From Pseudomonas campi (lineage in GTDB: Bacteria > Pseudomonadota > Gammaproteobacteria > Pseudomonadales > Pseudomonadaceae), in NCBI RefSeq assembly GCF_013200955.2, contig NZ_CP053697.2:248001-312000 (forward strand): a stretch of DNA of 64,000 bases. Reading direction: 5' to 3'. The translations under genes were made by a program, and so were the position numbers. The notes under the pieces were generated by a model. It was not told the origin of the DNA, made no database searches, and saw only the letters and a list, made by a program, of their open reading frames with translations. This document shows, piece after piece, positions 54,265 to 64,000 of this stretch (position 1 is the stretch's first letter; every line of letters begins with the position of its first letter).

Positions 54265-56069
54265 GAAAACTCCTCGGTTGCCGCCAGGTTGGCGCCGGGC
54301 GTGGCGTGGCGCAGTTGCAGGGTGATCTGCGCGCCGCCGTCGGGGTGGTTGGCCAGCAGCAACTCGCCGCCCAGGGCACGCATCAGCGTCTCGCAGATGG
54401 CCAGGCCGAGGCCGAGGCCCTGGGTGCTGGTCTTGGTGGTGAAGAACGGCTCGCGCGCATGCTCCAGGGCCTGGGCGGAGAACCCCGGGCCATTGTCGCG
54501 CAGGATCAGGTTGACGCCGGTCGGCGTACTTTCGGCACTCAGCCACAGGCGCCTTGGTGGCGCCTTCTCGCTGAGCGCATCGCAGGCATTGGCCAGCAGA
54601 TTGCCGAGTACCTGGCGCAGCCGCGTTTCACCGGCCTGCACCCACAGTGTGGCCTCCGGCAGGTCGCGGATCAGCTCCACGTCCAGCGCCCGGCGGCGCT
54701 TGGCCAGCAGGGCCAGGGCATCATCCAGCGCCGGTTGCAGGGCCACGCTTTCCGGGGCATGGCGGTCGCGCCGGGCGAAAGCGCGCAGATGCGCGATGAT
54801 CGAGGCCATGCGCCCGGTCAGCTCGCTGATCTGCTTGAGGTTGTCGCGGGCGTCATCCGTGCGCTGGTGGTCGAGCAGCACGCCGGCGTTGTCGGCATAG
54901 CTGCGGATCGCCGCCAGCGGCTGGTTGAGCTCGTGGCTGATGCTCGCGCTCATGGTGCCCAGCGCGCTCAGCTTGCCGGCCTGGACCAGCTCGTCCTGGG
55001 TGCGCAGCAGCTCCTGCTGGGCCTGCTCGCGCTCCAGCACTTCATCCTTGAGGCGGTCGTTCAGGGCTTCCAGATCGCGGGTGCGCTCCAGTACGCGGAT
55101 CTCCAGCTCGCGCTTGGCCCGCGCATCCAAGGCGATGCGCTCGATATAGTGGCGGCGGCGTTGCAGCAGCAGGCCGAGCAGGGCGAGCAGCGCCAGCAGG
55201 CTGGCCGCGCCGATGGCCAGCACGTTCTGCACCGGGCGTTCGACCTGGCTGCGCGGAGCGAGGATGCTCACCGTCCAGCCAGTTTCCGCCAGCTCGCGGC
55301 TCTGCATCAGCCAGGCATGGGTGTCGAGTTGCAAGGGCTGCGGCTGCTGGGTCGGGTAGGGCTGGTCGGCGGCGATGCGCGTCAGCTCCGGCGCGCTCAG
55401 TGGCCGGCTGGCGCGATAACGCCAGTCCGGGTTGGAGGTGAGGATCACCACACCGTTGCTGTCAGTTACCAGCAGTTGCTCGGGGGTCTGGCCCCACAGG
55501 CGCTCGGTGAAGTCGAGGTCGACCTTGACCACCAGCACGCCGAGGCGCGTGTCGCCCTCGCGCACCCCGGCGGCGAAGTAATAGCCGCGCTTGCCGGAGG
55601 TGGTGCCGAGGCCGAAGAAACGCCCCAGGCGACCTTCGCTGGCGGCCTGGTAATAGGGGCGGAAGGTGAAGTTGCGCCCGATGAAGCTGTCTGGCTGATC
55701 GTGGTTGGAGGCGGCGCGGGTATCGCCGGCGGCGTCCAGCAGATAGATCACGTCGGCGCCGGTCTGTTCACGGACGCGCTTGAGCAGCAGGTTGGCCTTG
55801 TCCAGTGCAGCCGCATCGCCTGGCTGGAGCAGCGCGCCGCGCAAGTCCGGCAGGTTACCGAGGATCGGCGGCAGCACCTCGAAGCGGCGCAGCGTGCCGA
55901 GCAGGTTGGCCACGTACAGGTCGAGGGTCTGGCGGTTCTGCTCGATCAGCTCGTCGCGGTAATAACGCTCGGCCAGTTGCTGCAGCGGCCACAGCAAGGG
56001 CGCGAGCAGCAGGGCCAGCAGCGCCAGGCTGCGCCAACGGGGGCGGCGGGGTGTCAGGGTTGGAGTCAT
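54261..56069 (-). CDS. dctB: C4-dicarboxylate sensor kinase DctB
   Basis: A sensor kinase of about 602 residues: an N-terminal TM (LALLALLLAPLLWPLQQL), a periplasmic double-Cache sensor domain of about 240 residues (FFGLGTTSGKRGYYFAAGVR), a second TM (VLAIGAASLLALLALLGLLL), a coiled-coil linker, HisKA with the phosphorylated His in MSASISHELNQPLAAIRSYA, and a HATPase domain (LRQVLGNLLANACDAL; LRDNGPGFS). ATG 56069 is my start; a GTG at 56105 is an alternative. Downstream of rmlD on the same strand. Confidence 0.93.
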
Positions 56070-56114
56070 GTTGCGCTGCGCCTGAGAGACAGGCGCATTA
56101 TGCACTGCAGCGTA

Positions 56115-56984
56115 TCAGCGTGGACTGGCCAGGCACTCCAGCAGGGCGTCGTGCCAGTCCGGCAGGCGGATACGCCATTCCTGCTGCAGGCGCGAACAGT
56201 CCAGGCGCGAGTTGAGCGGGCGCTGCGCCGGTGTCGGGTAGGCGCTCGACGGGATCGGCTGCAGGCGTGCGCAAGGTTTGCCCTGCAGGCGTAGCTGTTC
56301 GCCGATGGCGCTGGCAAAACCGAACCAGGAAGTTTCCCCTAGACCGCTGAGGTGATAGGTGCCCCAGGGGCCGGCCTGGCCGTTCTGCCAGTGCTGGATC
56401 AGCTCGCCAGTGGCGCGGGCAATGCTGCCGGCCCAGGTTGGTGCGCCGATCTGGTCGGCCACCACGCGCATCTCCTCGCGCTCCTGCAGCAGGCGCTGCA
56501 TGGTCAGCAGGAAGTTCTTGCCATGCAGCGAGTAGACCCAGCTGGTGCGCAGGATCAGGTGCTGGCCGCCGACCTGGCGGATAGCCTCCTCGCCCGCCAG
56601 CTTGCTGCATCCATACACGCCCAGTGGGCCGGTGGCATCGTCTTCGCGGTAGGGGCCATGCTTGCTGCCATCGAACACATAGTCGGTGGAGTAGTGAATC
56701 AGTGGCACATCCAGCGCTGCTGCTTCCTCGGCCAGCACGCCGGGCGCTTGGGCGTTTATGGCGAAGGCCAGCTCCGGCTCGCTCTCGGCCTGATCCACTG
56801 CGGTGTGCGCCGCGGCGTTGATGATCAGGTCCGGGCGCAGCGCGCGCACCTGGTGCCGGATCGCCTCACTGTCGGCCAGGTTCAGCTGTTCCTGGCCGAG
56901 TACCAGCAGCTCGGCTTTATCGGCCAGGCCCAGTTGCAGCTCGCGGGAAACCTGGCCGTGGCGGCCGGTGATCAGCACTCTCAT
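56115..56984 (-). CDS. rmlD: dTDP-4-dehydrorhamnose reductase
   Basis: The last step of dTDP-L-rhamnose synthesis. A 289-residue SDR-type protein with [46 protein letters not shown] and the catalytic Tyr/Lys in GVYGCSKLAGEEA. It overlaps rmlC by four bases (ATGA). In this operon it is last, after rmlB, rmlA and rmlC. Confidence 0.96.
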   Translation of the reverse strand: MRVLITGRHGQVSRELQLGLADKAELLVLGQEQLNLADSEAIRHQVRALRPDLIINAAAHTAVDQAESEPELAFAINAQAPGVLAEEAAALDVPLIHYSTDYVFDGSKHGPYREDDATGPLGVYGCSKLAGEEAIRQVGGQHLILRTSWVYSLHGKNFLLTMQRLLQEREEMRVVADQIGAPTWAGSIARATGELIQHWQNGQAGPWGTYHLSGLGETSWFGFASAIGEQLRLQGKPCARLQPIPSSAYPTPAQRPLNSRLDCSRLQQEWRIRLPDWHDALLECLASPR

Positions 56985-57526
56985 GGAAACAGCTCGGCGT
57001 CTTGCAGGCTCTTGCCGGCCAGGTCCTTGGCCGACAGTTGCGGCGTGCCGTCGAACTGCCAGTCGATGGCCAGGGTCGGATCGTCCCAGCGAATCGAGCG
57101 TTCGTGGGCCGGGGCGTAGTAATCGGTGGTCTTGTAGAGGAACTCGGCATAGTCGCTGAGCACCACGAAGCCGTGGGCAAAGCCTTCCGGGACCCAGAGC
57201 TGGCGCTTGTTCTCTGCCGACAAGCGCACGCCGACCCACTTGCCGAAGTTGGCCGAGCTGCGGCGGATATCCACCGCCACATCCAGCACTTCACCGACAG
57301 TGACGCGCACCAGCTTCCCTTGGGCCTGTTCGATCTGATAGTGCAGGCCGCGCAATACACCGCGCTGCGAGCGCGAGTGGTTGTCCTGGACGAACTCGCG
57401 CTGCAGGCCGGTGGCCTCGGTAAAGGCCTTGGCATTGAAGCTTTCGTAAAAAAAGCCGCGCTCGTCGCCGAACACCTTGGGTTCGAGGATCAGTACTTCC
57501 GGCAGGTCGGTCGGGATTACATTCAT
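56981..57526 (-). CDS. rmlC: dTDP-4-dehydrorhamnose 3,5-epimerase
   Basis: A 181-residue cupin that epimerises dTDP-4-keto-6-deoxyglucose. Motifs: [39 protein letters not shown] (catalytic His) and [20 protein letters not shown]. It overlaps both neighbours by four bases, so it is coupled with rmlA and rmlD. Confidence 0.97.
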   Translation of the reverse strand: MNVIPTDLPEVLILEPKVFGDERGFFYESFNAKAFTEATGLQREFVQDNHSRSQRGVLRGLHYQIEQAQGKLVRVTVGEVLDVAVDIRRSSANFGKWVGVRLSAENKRQLWVPEGFAHGFVVLSDYAEFLYKTTDYYAPAHERSIRWDDPTLAIDWQFDGTPQLSAKDLAGKSLQDAELFP

Positions 57527-58395
57527 GCATGCTCTCCAGCCAGCTGGTAGAGGTACTGGCCATAGCCGGTTTTGCCGAAGGCCTTGGCCTGGCTGAGCAA
57601 CTGCTCACGATCGATCCAGCCATGCTGGAAGGCGATCTCTTCCAGGCAGGCGACTTTCAGGCCCTGGCGGTGCTCGATGGTCTGCACGTATTGCGAGGCT
57701 TCCAGCAGGCTGTCATGGGTACCGGTGTCGAGCCAGGCGAAGCCGCGACCGAAGCGCTCCACGCGTAAGTCGCCGCGCTGCAGGTAGGCGTTGTTGACGT
57801 CGGTGATCTCCAGCTCGCCGCGTGGCGACGGCTTGACCGCCTTGGCGATCTCGATGACGTCGTTGTCGTAGAAATACAGGCCGGTCACCGCGTAGCTGGA
57901 CTTGGGCTGCTTGGGCTTCTCCTCGATGGAGATGGCTTTGCCCTGGGCGTCGAACTCGACCACGCCGAAGCGCTCCGGGTCGCTGACCCAGTAGCCGAAC
58001 ACGGAAGCCCCACTGGGCTCGGCTGCCGCGCGCAGCAGCATCTCGCTGAAGTGCTGGCCGTGGAAGATGTTGTCACCCAGGATCAGGCACACCGGATCCT
58101 TGCCAATGAATTCTTCACCGATCAGGAAGGCCTGGGCCAGGCCGTCCGGCGTGGGCTGCGCGGCATAGCTGAAACGCACGCCGAACTGGCTGCCGTCGCC
58201 GAGCATCTTCTCGAACTGCGGCAGGTCATGCGGGGTGGAGATGATCAGGATGTCGCGGATGCCGGCCAGCATCAGCACCGAGATCGGGTAATAGATCATC
58301 GGCTTGTCGTAGATCGGCAACAGTTGCTTGGACACGCCCAGGGTGATGGGGTGCAGGCGAGTGCCAGATCCGCCGGCGAGAATGATGCCTTTCAT
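57523..58395 (-). CDS. rmlA: Glucose-1-phosphate thymidylyltransferase
   Basis: Makes dTDP-glucose, the first committed step of the rhamnose pathway. The 290-residue product has [20 protein letters not shown] (nucleotide site), [19 protein letters not shown], and [14 protein letters not shown]. It overlaps rmlB and rmlC by four bases. dTDP-rhamnose is known to inhibit this enzyme in P. aeruginosa. Confidence 0.98.
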   Translation of the reverse strand: MKGIILAGGSGTRLHPITLGVSKQLLPIYDKPMIYYPISVLMLAGIRDILIISTPHDLPQFEKMLGDGSQFGVRFSYAAQPTPDGLAQAFLIGEEFIGKDPVCLILGDNIFHGQHFSEMLLRAAAEPSGASVFGYWVSDPERFGVVEFDAQGKAISIEEKPKQPKSSYAVTGLYFYDNDVIEIAKAVKPSPRGELEITDVNNAYLQRGDLRVERFGRGFAWLDTGTHDSLLEASQYVQTIEHRQGLKVACLEEIAFQHGWIDREQLLSQAKAFGKTGYGQYLYQLAGEHA

Positions 58396-59456
58396 GCTGA
58401 GGCTCCGAGGCGTTCACGTTGATAGCTGCCGTCCTGTACATGGCGGCACCATTCGAGGTTGTCCAAATACCACTGCACGGTCTTGCGCAGGCCGCTGGCG
58501 AAGGTTTCCTGTGGCACCCAGCCGAGTTCGCGCTCGATCTTGCCGGCGTCGATGGCATAGCGCTGGTCGTGGCCGGGACGATCCTTGACGAAGGTGATCA
58601 GCTCTTCGTAACGGCCCAGGCCGGCCGGCTTGCTCGGCGCAAGTTCTTCGAGCAGGGCGCAGATAGCGCGCACCACATCGATATTCTTCTGCTCATTATG
58701 CCCGCCGATGTTATAGGTCTCGCCGACCTGGCCTTCGCTCACCACCTTGAGCAGGGCGCGTGCATGGTCTTCGACGAACAGCCAATCGCGAACCTGCAAG
58801 CCGTCGCCATAGACGGGCAGGGGCTTGCCATCCAGGGCGTTGAGAATCACCAGTGGGATCAGCTTTTCCGGAAAGTGGAAGGGCCCGTAGTTGTTCGAGC
58901 AGTTGGTCAGCAATACCGGCAGGCCGTAGGTGCGCTGCCAGGCACGCACCAGGTGGTCGGAAGCAGCCTTGCTAGCCGAGTAGGGCGAGCTGGGAGCATA
59001 GGGTGTGGTTTCAGTGAACAGGTCGTCCACGCCATGTAGATCGCCGTAAACCTCGTCGGTGGAAATATGGTGGAAGCGGAACGCCTGTTTGCGCTCTTCC
59101 GGCAGGCCCGAGCAATAAGCGCGGGTGGCTTCCAGCAACTGATAGGTGCCGACGATGTTGGTCTGGATGAACTCACCGGGGCCGTCGATGGAGCGGTCGA
59201 CGTGGGATTCGGCAGCCAGGTGCATGATGGCGTCTGGCTGGAACTCGCGCAGTACCCGACTAACGGTCTCGCGGTCGCCGATATCGGCCTGGACGAACTG
59301 GTAGCGCGGGTAGCTCTCGACGGAGGCGAGTGACTCAAGGTTGCCGGCATAGGTGAGTTTGTCGAGGTTGAGTACTTCGTGATCCGTGCCGACCAGTAGG
59401 TGACGAACCAATGCGGAGCCGATAAAGCCGGCACCGCCAGTGATCAGAATTCGCAT
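58392..59456 (-). CDS. rmlB: dTDP-glucose 4,6-dehydratase
   Basis: A 354-residue SDR enzyme, second step of dTDP-L-rhamnose synthesis. Motifs: [19 protein letters not shown] (NAD), [12 protein letters not shown], the catalytic TDEVYGDL and [14 protein letters not shown] (Tyr/Lys). The start at 59456 gives [11 protein letters not shown]. First gene of the rmlBACD order, divergent from wecB. Confidence 0.98.
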   Translation of the reverse strand: MRILITGGAGFIGSALVRHLLVGTDHEVLNLDKLTYAGNLESLASVESYPRYQFVQADIGDRETVSRVLREFQPDAIMHLAAESHVDRSIDGPGEFIQTNIVGTYQLLEATRAYCSGLPEERKQAFRFHHISTDEVYGDLHGVDDLFTETTPYAPSSPYSASKAASDHLVRAWQRTYGLPVLLTNCSNNYGPFHFPEKLIPLVILNALDGKPLPVYGDGLQVRDWLFVEDHARALLKVVSEGQVGETYNIGGHNEQKNIDVVRAICALLEELAPSKPAGLGRYEELITFVKDRPGHDQRYAIDAGKIERELGWVPQETFASGLRKTVQWYLDNLEWCRHVQDGSYQRERLGASA

Positions 59457-59859
59457 AGAAGAAGTCACAGCTCCGGCGGGAAAAAGGCCCGCTAGATTGG
59501 CTGTATACACGATTGATGGCAATGGGATATGGGAGGGGGAGCTGACTCCGCACTTTCCCTTGGGGTAAGTATGGCTTTTGCCTCAAATTTTGTACAATGC
59601 GTGGCCTTTAGCGAACATAAGCTCTATCGTTTTCCGCGACCGTCGGTGGTTTATTGGCGTCAATCTGCGGGTATATAATGGCTTTTTGCCATCCATTTCA
59701 GTGGCGAGTCCCGATTTCCTCTGCAGCGGCTAGATCCGCTGCTGGGTGACTCACGTCCGAGTGGGCTCTTCTCACTCGCCATTCTATTATGCTGTGGTTG
59801 AACAAGGGTGTCCGTGTGGCCTCCGCCTCGGTTCGGCGTCACGGCAAAAAGGATTTTTG
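59457..59859. promoter_or_regulatory. Divergent rmlB-wecB control region with structured leader
   Basis: A gap of 403 bp with low GC. On the plus strand a perfect -10 TATAAT stands at 59674-59679 with only a weak -35 (TTATTG 59651-59656). The resulting RNA of about 175 bases before wecB would fold: long-range stem 59700-59709 with 59774-59783; inside it the hairpin GCAGCGG (59723-59729) / CCGCTGC (59736-59742), and CGAGTG (59758-59763) / CACTCG competes with the long stem. I see no ops or JUMPstart motif, and no gene. Confidence 0.5.
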
Positions 59860-60993
59860 ATGTCTCTTAAAGCTTTGTGTGTTTTCGGTACCCGCCCCGA
59901 GGCCATCAAGATGGCTCCGCTGGTTTTGGCTCTGCAGCGTGATGAGCGGTTCGATGCCAAGGTTTGTGTCACCGGTCAGCATCGACAGATGCTAGATCAA
60001 GTGCTGGATCTGTTCGGGTTGGTGCCAGACTTCGATCTAAATATCATGAAACACGGGCAGGATCTGACTGATGTTGCCAGTGCGATTCTGCTTGGCATGC
60101 GTGAGGTGCTGAGAGAGTTCAAGCCTGATGTGGTGCTGGTGCATGGCGATACGGCCACTACTTTTGCAGCCAGCGTTGCGGCGTACTATCAACAGATCCC
60201 CGTAGCGCATGTCGAGGCTGGGTTGCGCACCGGCGATATTTACTCTCCCTGGCCGGAGGAGGGTAACCGAAAGCTCACTGGTGCCCTGGCCCAGCTGCAC
60301 TTTGCACCGACCGAAACTTCACGCGGCAATTTGCTGCGTGAGGGTATTCAGTCGGAAAGCATCGTTGTGACAGGCAATACGGTTATCGATGCCCTGCTTC
60401 GGGTGGTAGCCAAGTTGGATGGTGATGCCGAGTTGCAAGCGAAGCTCGCTTCGAGTTTTCCTTTCCTGCGCCCAGATCGTAAGCTCGTGCTGGTGACCGG
60501 GCATCGCCGGGAAAGCTTTGGCAGTGGTTTTGAGCGTATTTGTCAGGCGCTGGCGGAGACTGCCAGACGTTTCCCGGAAGTCGAAATTGTCTATCCCGTG
60601 CATTTGAATCCTAACGTGCGTGAGCCGGTAAACCGTCTGCTGGTCGGCATCGAAAATGTGCATTTGATTGAGCCGCTCGACTACCTGCCATTTGTCTACC
60701 TGATGAACCAGTCTTATCTGATTCTTACCGATTCTGGTGGTATTCAGGAGGAGGCGCCTTCGCTCGGCAAGCCCGTACTGGTCATGCGTGACACTACGGA
60801 GCGCCCGGAAGCCGTCGAGGCCGGTACGGTCAAGCTGGTCGGTACCGATGTGGCTGCCATCACCACAGCCATAGCCACCCTGATTACCGATGAAGCGGCA
60901 TACCGTCAGATGAGCTTTGCTCATAATCCATACGGTGACGGTAAAGCCTGCCTGCGCATCCTAGAAAGTCTTTCTCAACTTAAGAAGTCATGA
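59860..60993 (+). CDS. wecB: UDP-N-acetylglucosamine 2-epimerase (non-hydrolysing)
   Basis: Converts UDP-GlcNAc to UDP-ManNAc. The 377-residue product has [56 protein letters not shown] and [20 protein letters not shown]. The start at 59860 gives [15 protein letters not shown] with AAGGA upstream. Codon use is visibly less GC-biased than in the rest of the window, as expected for the start of a polysaccharide locus. It overlaps wecC by four bases. Confidence 0.96.
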   Translation: MSLKALCVFGTRPEAIKMAPLVLALQRDERFDAKVCVTGQHRQMLDQVLDLFGLVPDFDLNIMKHGQDLTDVASAILLGMREVLREFKPDVVLVHGDTATTFAASVAAYYQQIPVAHVEAGLRTGDIYSPWPEEGNRKLTGALAQLHFAPTETSRGNLLREGIQSESIVVTGNTVIDALLRVVAKLDGDAELQAKLASSFPFLRPDRKLVLVTGHRRESFGSGFERICQALAETARRFPEVEIVYPVHLNPNVREPVNRLLVGIENVHLIEPLDYLPFVYLMNQSYLILTDSGGIQEEAPSLGKPVLVMRDTTERPEAVEAGTVKLVGTDVAAITTAIATLITDEAAYRQMSFAHNPYGDGKACLRILESLSQLKKS

Positions 60994-62264
60994 TCATGCA
61001 ATTCAATACTGTATCGGTTGTGGGCCTTGGCTACATTGGCCTGCCAACTGCGGCTGTGTTCGCCTCTCGCAAGAAAAAAGTGATCGGCGTGGACATCAGT
61101 CAGCACGCGGTGTCGACCATTAACCGCGGTGAGATCCATATCGTGGAGCCTGATCTGGACATGCTGGTGCATGCTGCGGTGACGGAAGGTTACCTGCGGG
61201 CCACCACCTCGCCCGAGCCGGCCGATGCTTTTCTGATTGCAGTGCCGACACCCTTCAAGGGCAATCACGAACCGGATCTTTCGTACATTGAGGCCGCCAG
61301 CAGGGCTATCGCTCCGGTGCTTGCGAAGGGCAATTTGGTGATTCTCGAATCCACATCGCCCGTGGGGGCCACCGAAGCGATGGCTGCCTGGTTGGCAGAG
61401 GTGCGCCCGGATCTGAGCTTTCCTCAGTCGCATGGCGAAAGCTCCGATATTCGCATTGCTCACTGCCCCGAGCGCGTTCTGCCTGGGCATGTCCTGCGCG
61501 AGCTGGTGGAGAACGACCGCATCATCGGAGGCATGACCCGTGACTGCTCCGAAGCCGCAGCGGTACTCTACAAGACCTTCGTCGAAGGCGAGTGCATCAT
61601 CACTGATGCGCGTACTGCCGAGATGTGCAAGCTGACTGAAAACAGCTTCCGCGACGTGAACATCGCTTTCGCCAACGAGCTCTCGATCATATGTGACAAG
61701 CTGGATATTAATGTCTGGGAGCTAGTGCGCCTGGCCAATCGCCATCCGCGAGTCAATATTCTGCAACCTGGTCCGGGCGTGGGCGGCCACTGTATTGCAG
61801 TCGATCCCTGGTTCATTGTCAGCCAGGCACCGGAGCAGGCGCGCTTGATTCGTACCGCTCGCGAGGTTAACGACAGCAAGCCGCAATGGGTCATCGAAAA
61901 AATCAAACTGGCCGTCGCCGAGTATTTGCAGGCGAATCCGACCAAGACCGCTGCCGAGGTTTCGATCGCCTGTTTCGGTCTGGCTTTTAAGCCCGATATC
62001 GACGACTTGCGCGAAAGCCCTGCGGTAGGCATTGCCCTGGCGCTGACCGAGCAGTTTGCAGCGCGCATTCTGGCCGTTGAACCCAATATCGGTAGTCTGC
62101 CACCGAAACTGCAGGCGGCGGGTGTGCAGCTCGTGAGCCAGGAAGCGGCACTGGAAAATGCCAATGTCGTCGTTCTGCTGGTGGACCATGAGCAGTTCCG
62201 TTCGACCAAGCCGGCTTTTGCGGCGGGGCAATACGTCATCGATACCAAAGGCATCTGGGGCTGA
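60990..62264 (+). CDS. wecC: UDP-N-acetyl-D-mannosamine dehydrogenase
   Basis: Oxidises UDP-ManNAc to UDP-ManNAcA using NAD. The 424-residue product has [18 protein letters not shown] (residues about 10-27), [23 protein letters not shown], and the catalytic Cys in [15 protein letters not shown]. Together with wecB it supplies ManNAcA for the polysaccharide. The start overlaps the wecB stop; a second ATG six bases later is equally possible. Confidence 0.96.
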   Translation: MIMQFNTVSVVGLGYIGLPTAAVFASRKKKVIGVDISQHAVSTINRGEIHIVEPDLDMLVHAAVTEGYLRATTSPEPADAFLIAVPTPFKGNHEPDLSYIEAASRAIAPVLAKGNLVILESTSPVGATEAMAAWLAEVRPDLSFPQSHGESSDIRIAHCPERVLPGHVLRELVENDRIIGGMTRDCSEAAAVLYKTFVEGECIITDARTAEMCKLTENSFRDVNIAFANELSIICDKLDINVWELVRLANRHPRVNILQPGPGVGGHCIAVDPWFIVSQAPEQARLIRTAREVNDSKPQWVIEKIKLAVAEYLQANPTKTAAEVSIACFGLAFKPDIDDLRESPAVGIALALTEQFAARILAVEPNIGSLPPKLQAAGVQLVSQEAALENANVVVLLVDHEQFRSTKPAFAAGQYVIDTKGIWG

Positions 62265-62348
62265 TCCTTCGTTGATCAGGTCTGCCAGCTGACAGGCCCG
62301 ATCCATAGGCCTATTTTTGAGCCGTAGGTTGTCGAGCGGGGAGTCTTC

Positions 62349-64000
62349 ATGCAGGGCCTGTCACCGAAAAAACTGTATCTGCGGTTGTACTGGGGCTTGC
62401 GCTGGCGAGCCAAAAAGTACCTCTCCAGGCCGGTCCGCAATTTTATTCGGCGGATCGAGCGGGTGCGCGGGTGGGGCTATCGGGCCGTGCTGGATGCCTA
62501 TGAAACTCAAGGCATTGAAGGCGCTCTCGGGCTTGTCAAGGCGCTGAGAAAGGCGCCGTTGCAGGCGAAGGCCTATCAGGTGTTGGCCAGAAGAGAATTG
62601 TCCCGTGACGTACTCAGTGCGGCGACGCTGGCAAGGGAATCCCTGCGGCTGGACTCCTCGCCGGATAACCGGCGGCGCAACTGCATGACGCTCTGGGACG
62701 CCGGCTCCATCCGCGAGGCGGGCGTTCTGCTAGAGGGGCTGCTAGAGGGGGAGTTGAGCCTGCCGGAGCAGGAAAAGGCCCTGCAGATCCTTGGGGCCCA
62801 GCGCCTGTACAACTGCCTGCCGGACATACCTGTGGCTGCCTTGCCTGGTGATTATATTGCCGACCCGCATTGTGTCCTCTATGTAGCCTCCAGCTCCAGG
62901 CCTTACCACACTACCGGCTACACCACCCGCACTCACCACTTGCTTGAGTCGCTCAAGGCGCAGGGCTGGGCCGTACACTGCGTGACGCGCCCTGGCTATC
63001 CGGCTGATCGCCCGGACTCGCGCAACCTGGATGCTGCCGCGCTCAACTTCATTGACGATGTGCCCTACGAACGCCTGCCTGGGCAGCATCGGCGCGAGGT
63101 ACGTTACGACCAGTACCTGCTCCAGGCTGCGGCAGTTTTGGAACAGACAGCCCGCCGCCTGCGCCCGGCGGTGATTCACGCAGCCTCCAACTATGAGGCA
63201 GCCTTGCCTGCGTTGATCGCGGCTCGGCGCCTTGGTTTGCCATTCTGCTACGAGGTGCGCGGGCTTTGGGAGTACACCGCGGCCTCGAAGAAGGCGGGCT
63301 GGGAGCAGACCGAGCGTTTCGCCCTGGATCGTATGCTGGAAACTCATACTGCCAGCCATGCCGACAAGGTCTTTACCCTGACTCGGGCGCTGGCGGCCGA
63401 ACTGGTACGCCGGGGCGTGGACGGGGAGCGCATTGAGCTGTTGCCCAATGCGGTCAACCTCGAGTTCTTCAAGCCCCTGGAGCCAGACCGGGCATTGGCC
63501 CAGCAGCTCGGGCTAGGACCGGACACCTTCGTCTGTGGCTACGTCGGCTCGGTGGTCAAGTACGAGGGCCTGGACGACCTGATCGCGGCGCTGCCGGCGC
63601 TGCTCCGACGTGTGCCCGACAGTCGGCTGCTGGTGGTGGGTGATGGCGATGAACTGGCCCACCTGCGCGAGCAGGCCAAGCGCCTGGGCGTATCCGCCCA
63701 TGTGTGCTTCACCGGGCGGATCGCCCATGCCGACGTCACGCGCTACTTCTCTTTGCTCAGCGCCATCGCCCTGCCGCGCAAGCCCTACACCGTGTGCAAG
63801 CTGGTGTCCCCGCTCAAGCCTTTCGAGGCCATGGCCATGCGCGTGCCGCTGGTGGTTTCCGATGTGGATGCCTTGGGCGAGATCTTCGAACAGGGGGAGA
63901 CCGCGCTGCTGCACAAGGCCGGCGATGCCGTCTCTCTTGCCGAGGCTATGATCCGCCTGGCCGAGAGCCCGGCTCTGCGCCAGCGCCTGGCCGATAACGC
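62349..64000 (+). CDS. GT4-type glycosyltransferase, 3' truncated by window edge
   Basis: An open frame of 550 codons still open at the window end, starting with MQGLSPKKLYLRLYW after GGGGAG six bases upstream. The first about 170 residues look like a helical extension of unknown role. The GT-B glycosyltransferase part follows: VASSSRPYHTTGYTTRTHHL, EVRGLWEYTAASKKAG, LPNAVNLEFFKP, VGYVGS-like GYVGSVVKYEGLDD, LVVGDGDELAHL and the donor-site segment LVSPLKPFEAMAMRVPLVVS. It likely adds a sugar in the nearby polysaccharide pathway; donor and acceptor are unknown. Confidence 0.88.
   Translation, partial: MQGLSPKKLYLRLYWGLRWRAKKYLSRPVRNFIRRIERVRGWGYRAVLDAYETQGIEGALGLVKALRKAPLQAKAYQVLARRELSRDVLSAATLARESLRLDSSPDNRRRNCMTLWDAGSIREAGVLLEGLLEGELSLPEQEKALQILGAQRLYNCLPDIPVAALPGDYIADPHCVLYVASSSRPYHTTGYTTRTHHLLESLKAQGWAVHCVTRPGYPADRPDSRNLDAAALNFIDDVPYERLPGQHRREVRYDQYLLQAAAVLEQTARRLRPAVIHAASNYEAALPALIAARRLGLPFCYEVRGLWEYTAASKKAGWEQTERFALDRMLETHTASHADKVFTLTRALAAELVRRGVDGERIELLPNAVNLEFFKPLEPDRALAQQLGLGPDTFVCGYVGSVVKYEGLDDLIAALPALLRRVPDSRLLVVGDGDELAHLREQAKRLGVSAHVCFTGRIAHADVTRYFSLLSAIALPRKPYTVCKLVSPLKPFEAMAMRVPLVVSDVDALGEIFEQGETALLHKAGDAVSLAEAMIRLAESPALRQRLADN

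Noticed and set aside
54306..56294. 662-codon open frame antisense to dctB
   Set aside because: Gln/Ala-rich translation with no recognisable domain; dctB is complete on the opposite strand.
59457..59859. JUMPstart/ops element before the polysaccharide genes
   Set aside because: No GGCGGTAG core in this region on either strand.

Overview
The window is chromosomal DNA from a high-GC gammaproteobacterium, almost certainly a Pseudomonas. The grounds are the gene content and order: ftsY-ftsE-ftsX-rpoH, thiS-thiG-trmB, paired M16 peptidases next to rsmD, the fabY-type ketoacyl synthase beside cysQ/nudE, and dctBD beside the rml genes. All of these match Pseudomonas aeruginosa-type organisation as I remember it. 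I see no tRNA, rRNA, CRISPR array, transposase or prophage gene. Both window ends cut genes: serA at the left and a glycosyltransferase at the right.

Layout. 1-5.4 kb: serA end followed by small conserved genes (DUF4399, DUF523, 2OG-Fe(II) oxygenase, DUF2059, alpha/beta hydrolase, thioredoxin-like DUF6436). 5.4-15 kb: NRDE protein, TauE exporter, lgt-thyA, a GTPase (DUF3482) with a DUF2868 membrane partner, a diguanylate cyclase, folA, a YitT membrane protein and a phosphodiesterase. 15-25 kb: ilvD, a DUF4153 membrane protein, rlmI, an HDOD protein, mutM, an acyltransferase, a small exported protein, ggt, a ferredoxin and coaD. 26.2-31 kb: a four-gene operon (aldehyde dehydrogenase, Tat-signal protein, GMC oxidoreductase, small membrane protein) divergent from a TetR regulator. 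31-37.5 kb: ugd, a YheT hydrolase, rsmD and an active/inactive M16 peptidase pair. 37.6-48 kb: ftsYEX, rpoH, lysoplasmalogenase, mtgA, thiSG, trmB, a DUF1329 protein and a glycine-zipper protein. 48-59.5 kb: GMP/IMP nucleotidase, nudE-cysQ-thioesterase, fabY-like synthase, dctD-dctB, rmlD-rmlC-rmlA-rmlB. 59.5-64 kb: start of a surface-polysaccharide locus (wecB, wecC, glycosyltransferase).

How genes work together. rmlBACD makes dTDP-L-rhamnose and wecB/wecC make UDP-ManNAc and UDP-ManNAcA. These divergent units share an intergenic region of about 400 bp and probably feed the polysaccharide assembled by the glycosyltransferase. The calB operon has a perfect -35 box and an inverted repeat sitting between -35 and -10, which fits repression by the divergent TetR protein. 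rpoH carries overlapping sigma-70-like and AlgU/RpoE-like promoters.

The most unusual signal is not a protein. Four intergenic copies (about 6.2, 26.0, 41.9 and 44.0 kb) belong to a 146-203 bp nested inverted-repeat family. The outer, middle and inner arms stay paired although the arm sequences differ between copies (covariation). In three of the four copies the end of the element coincides with the stop codon of the neighbouring gene. Three shorter palindromic repeat families are also scattered between genes.
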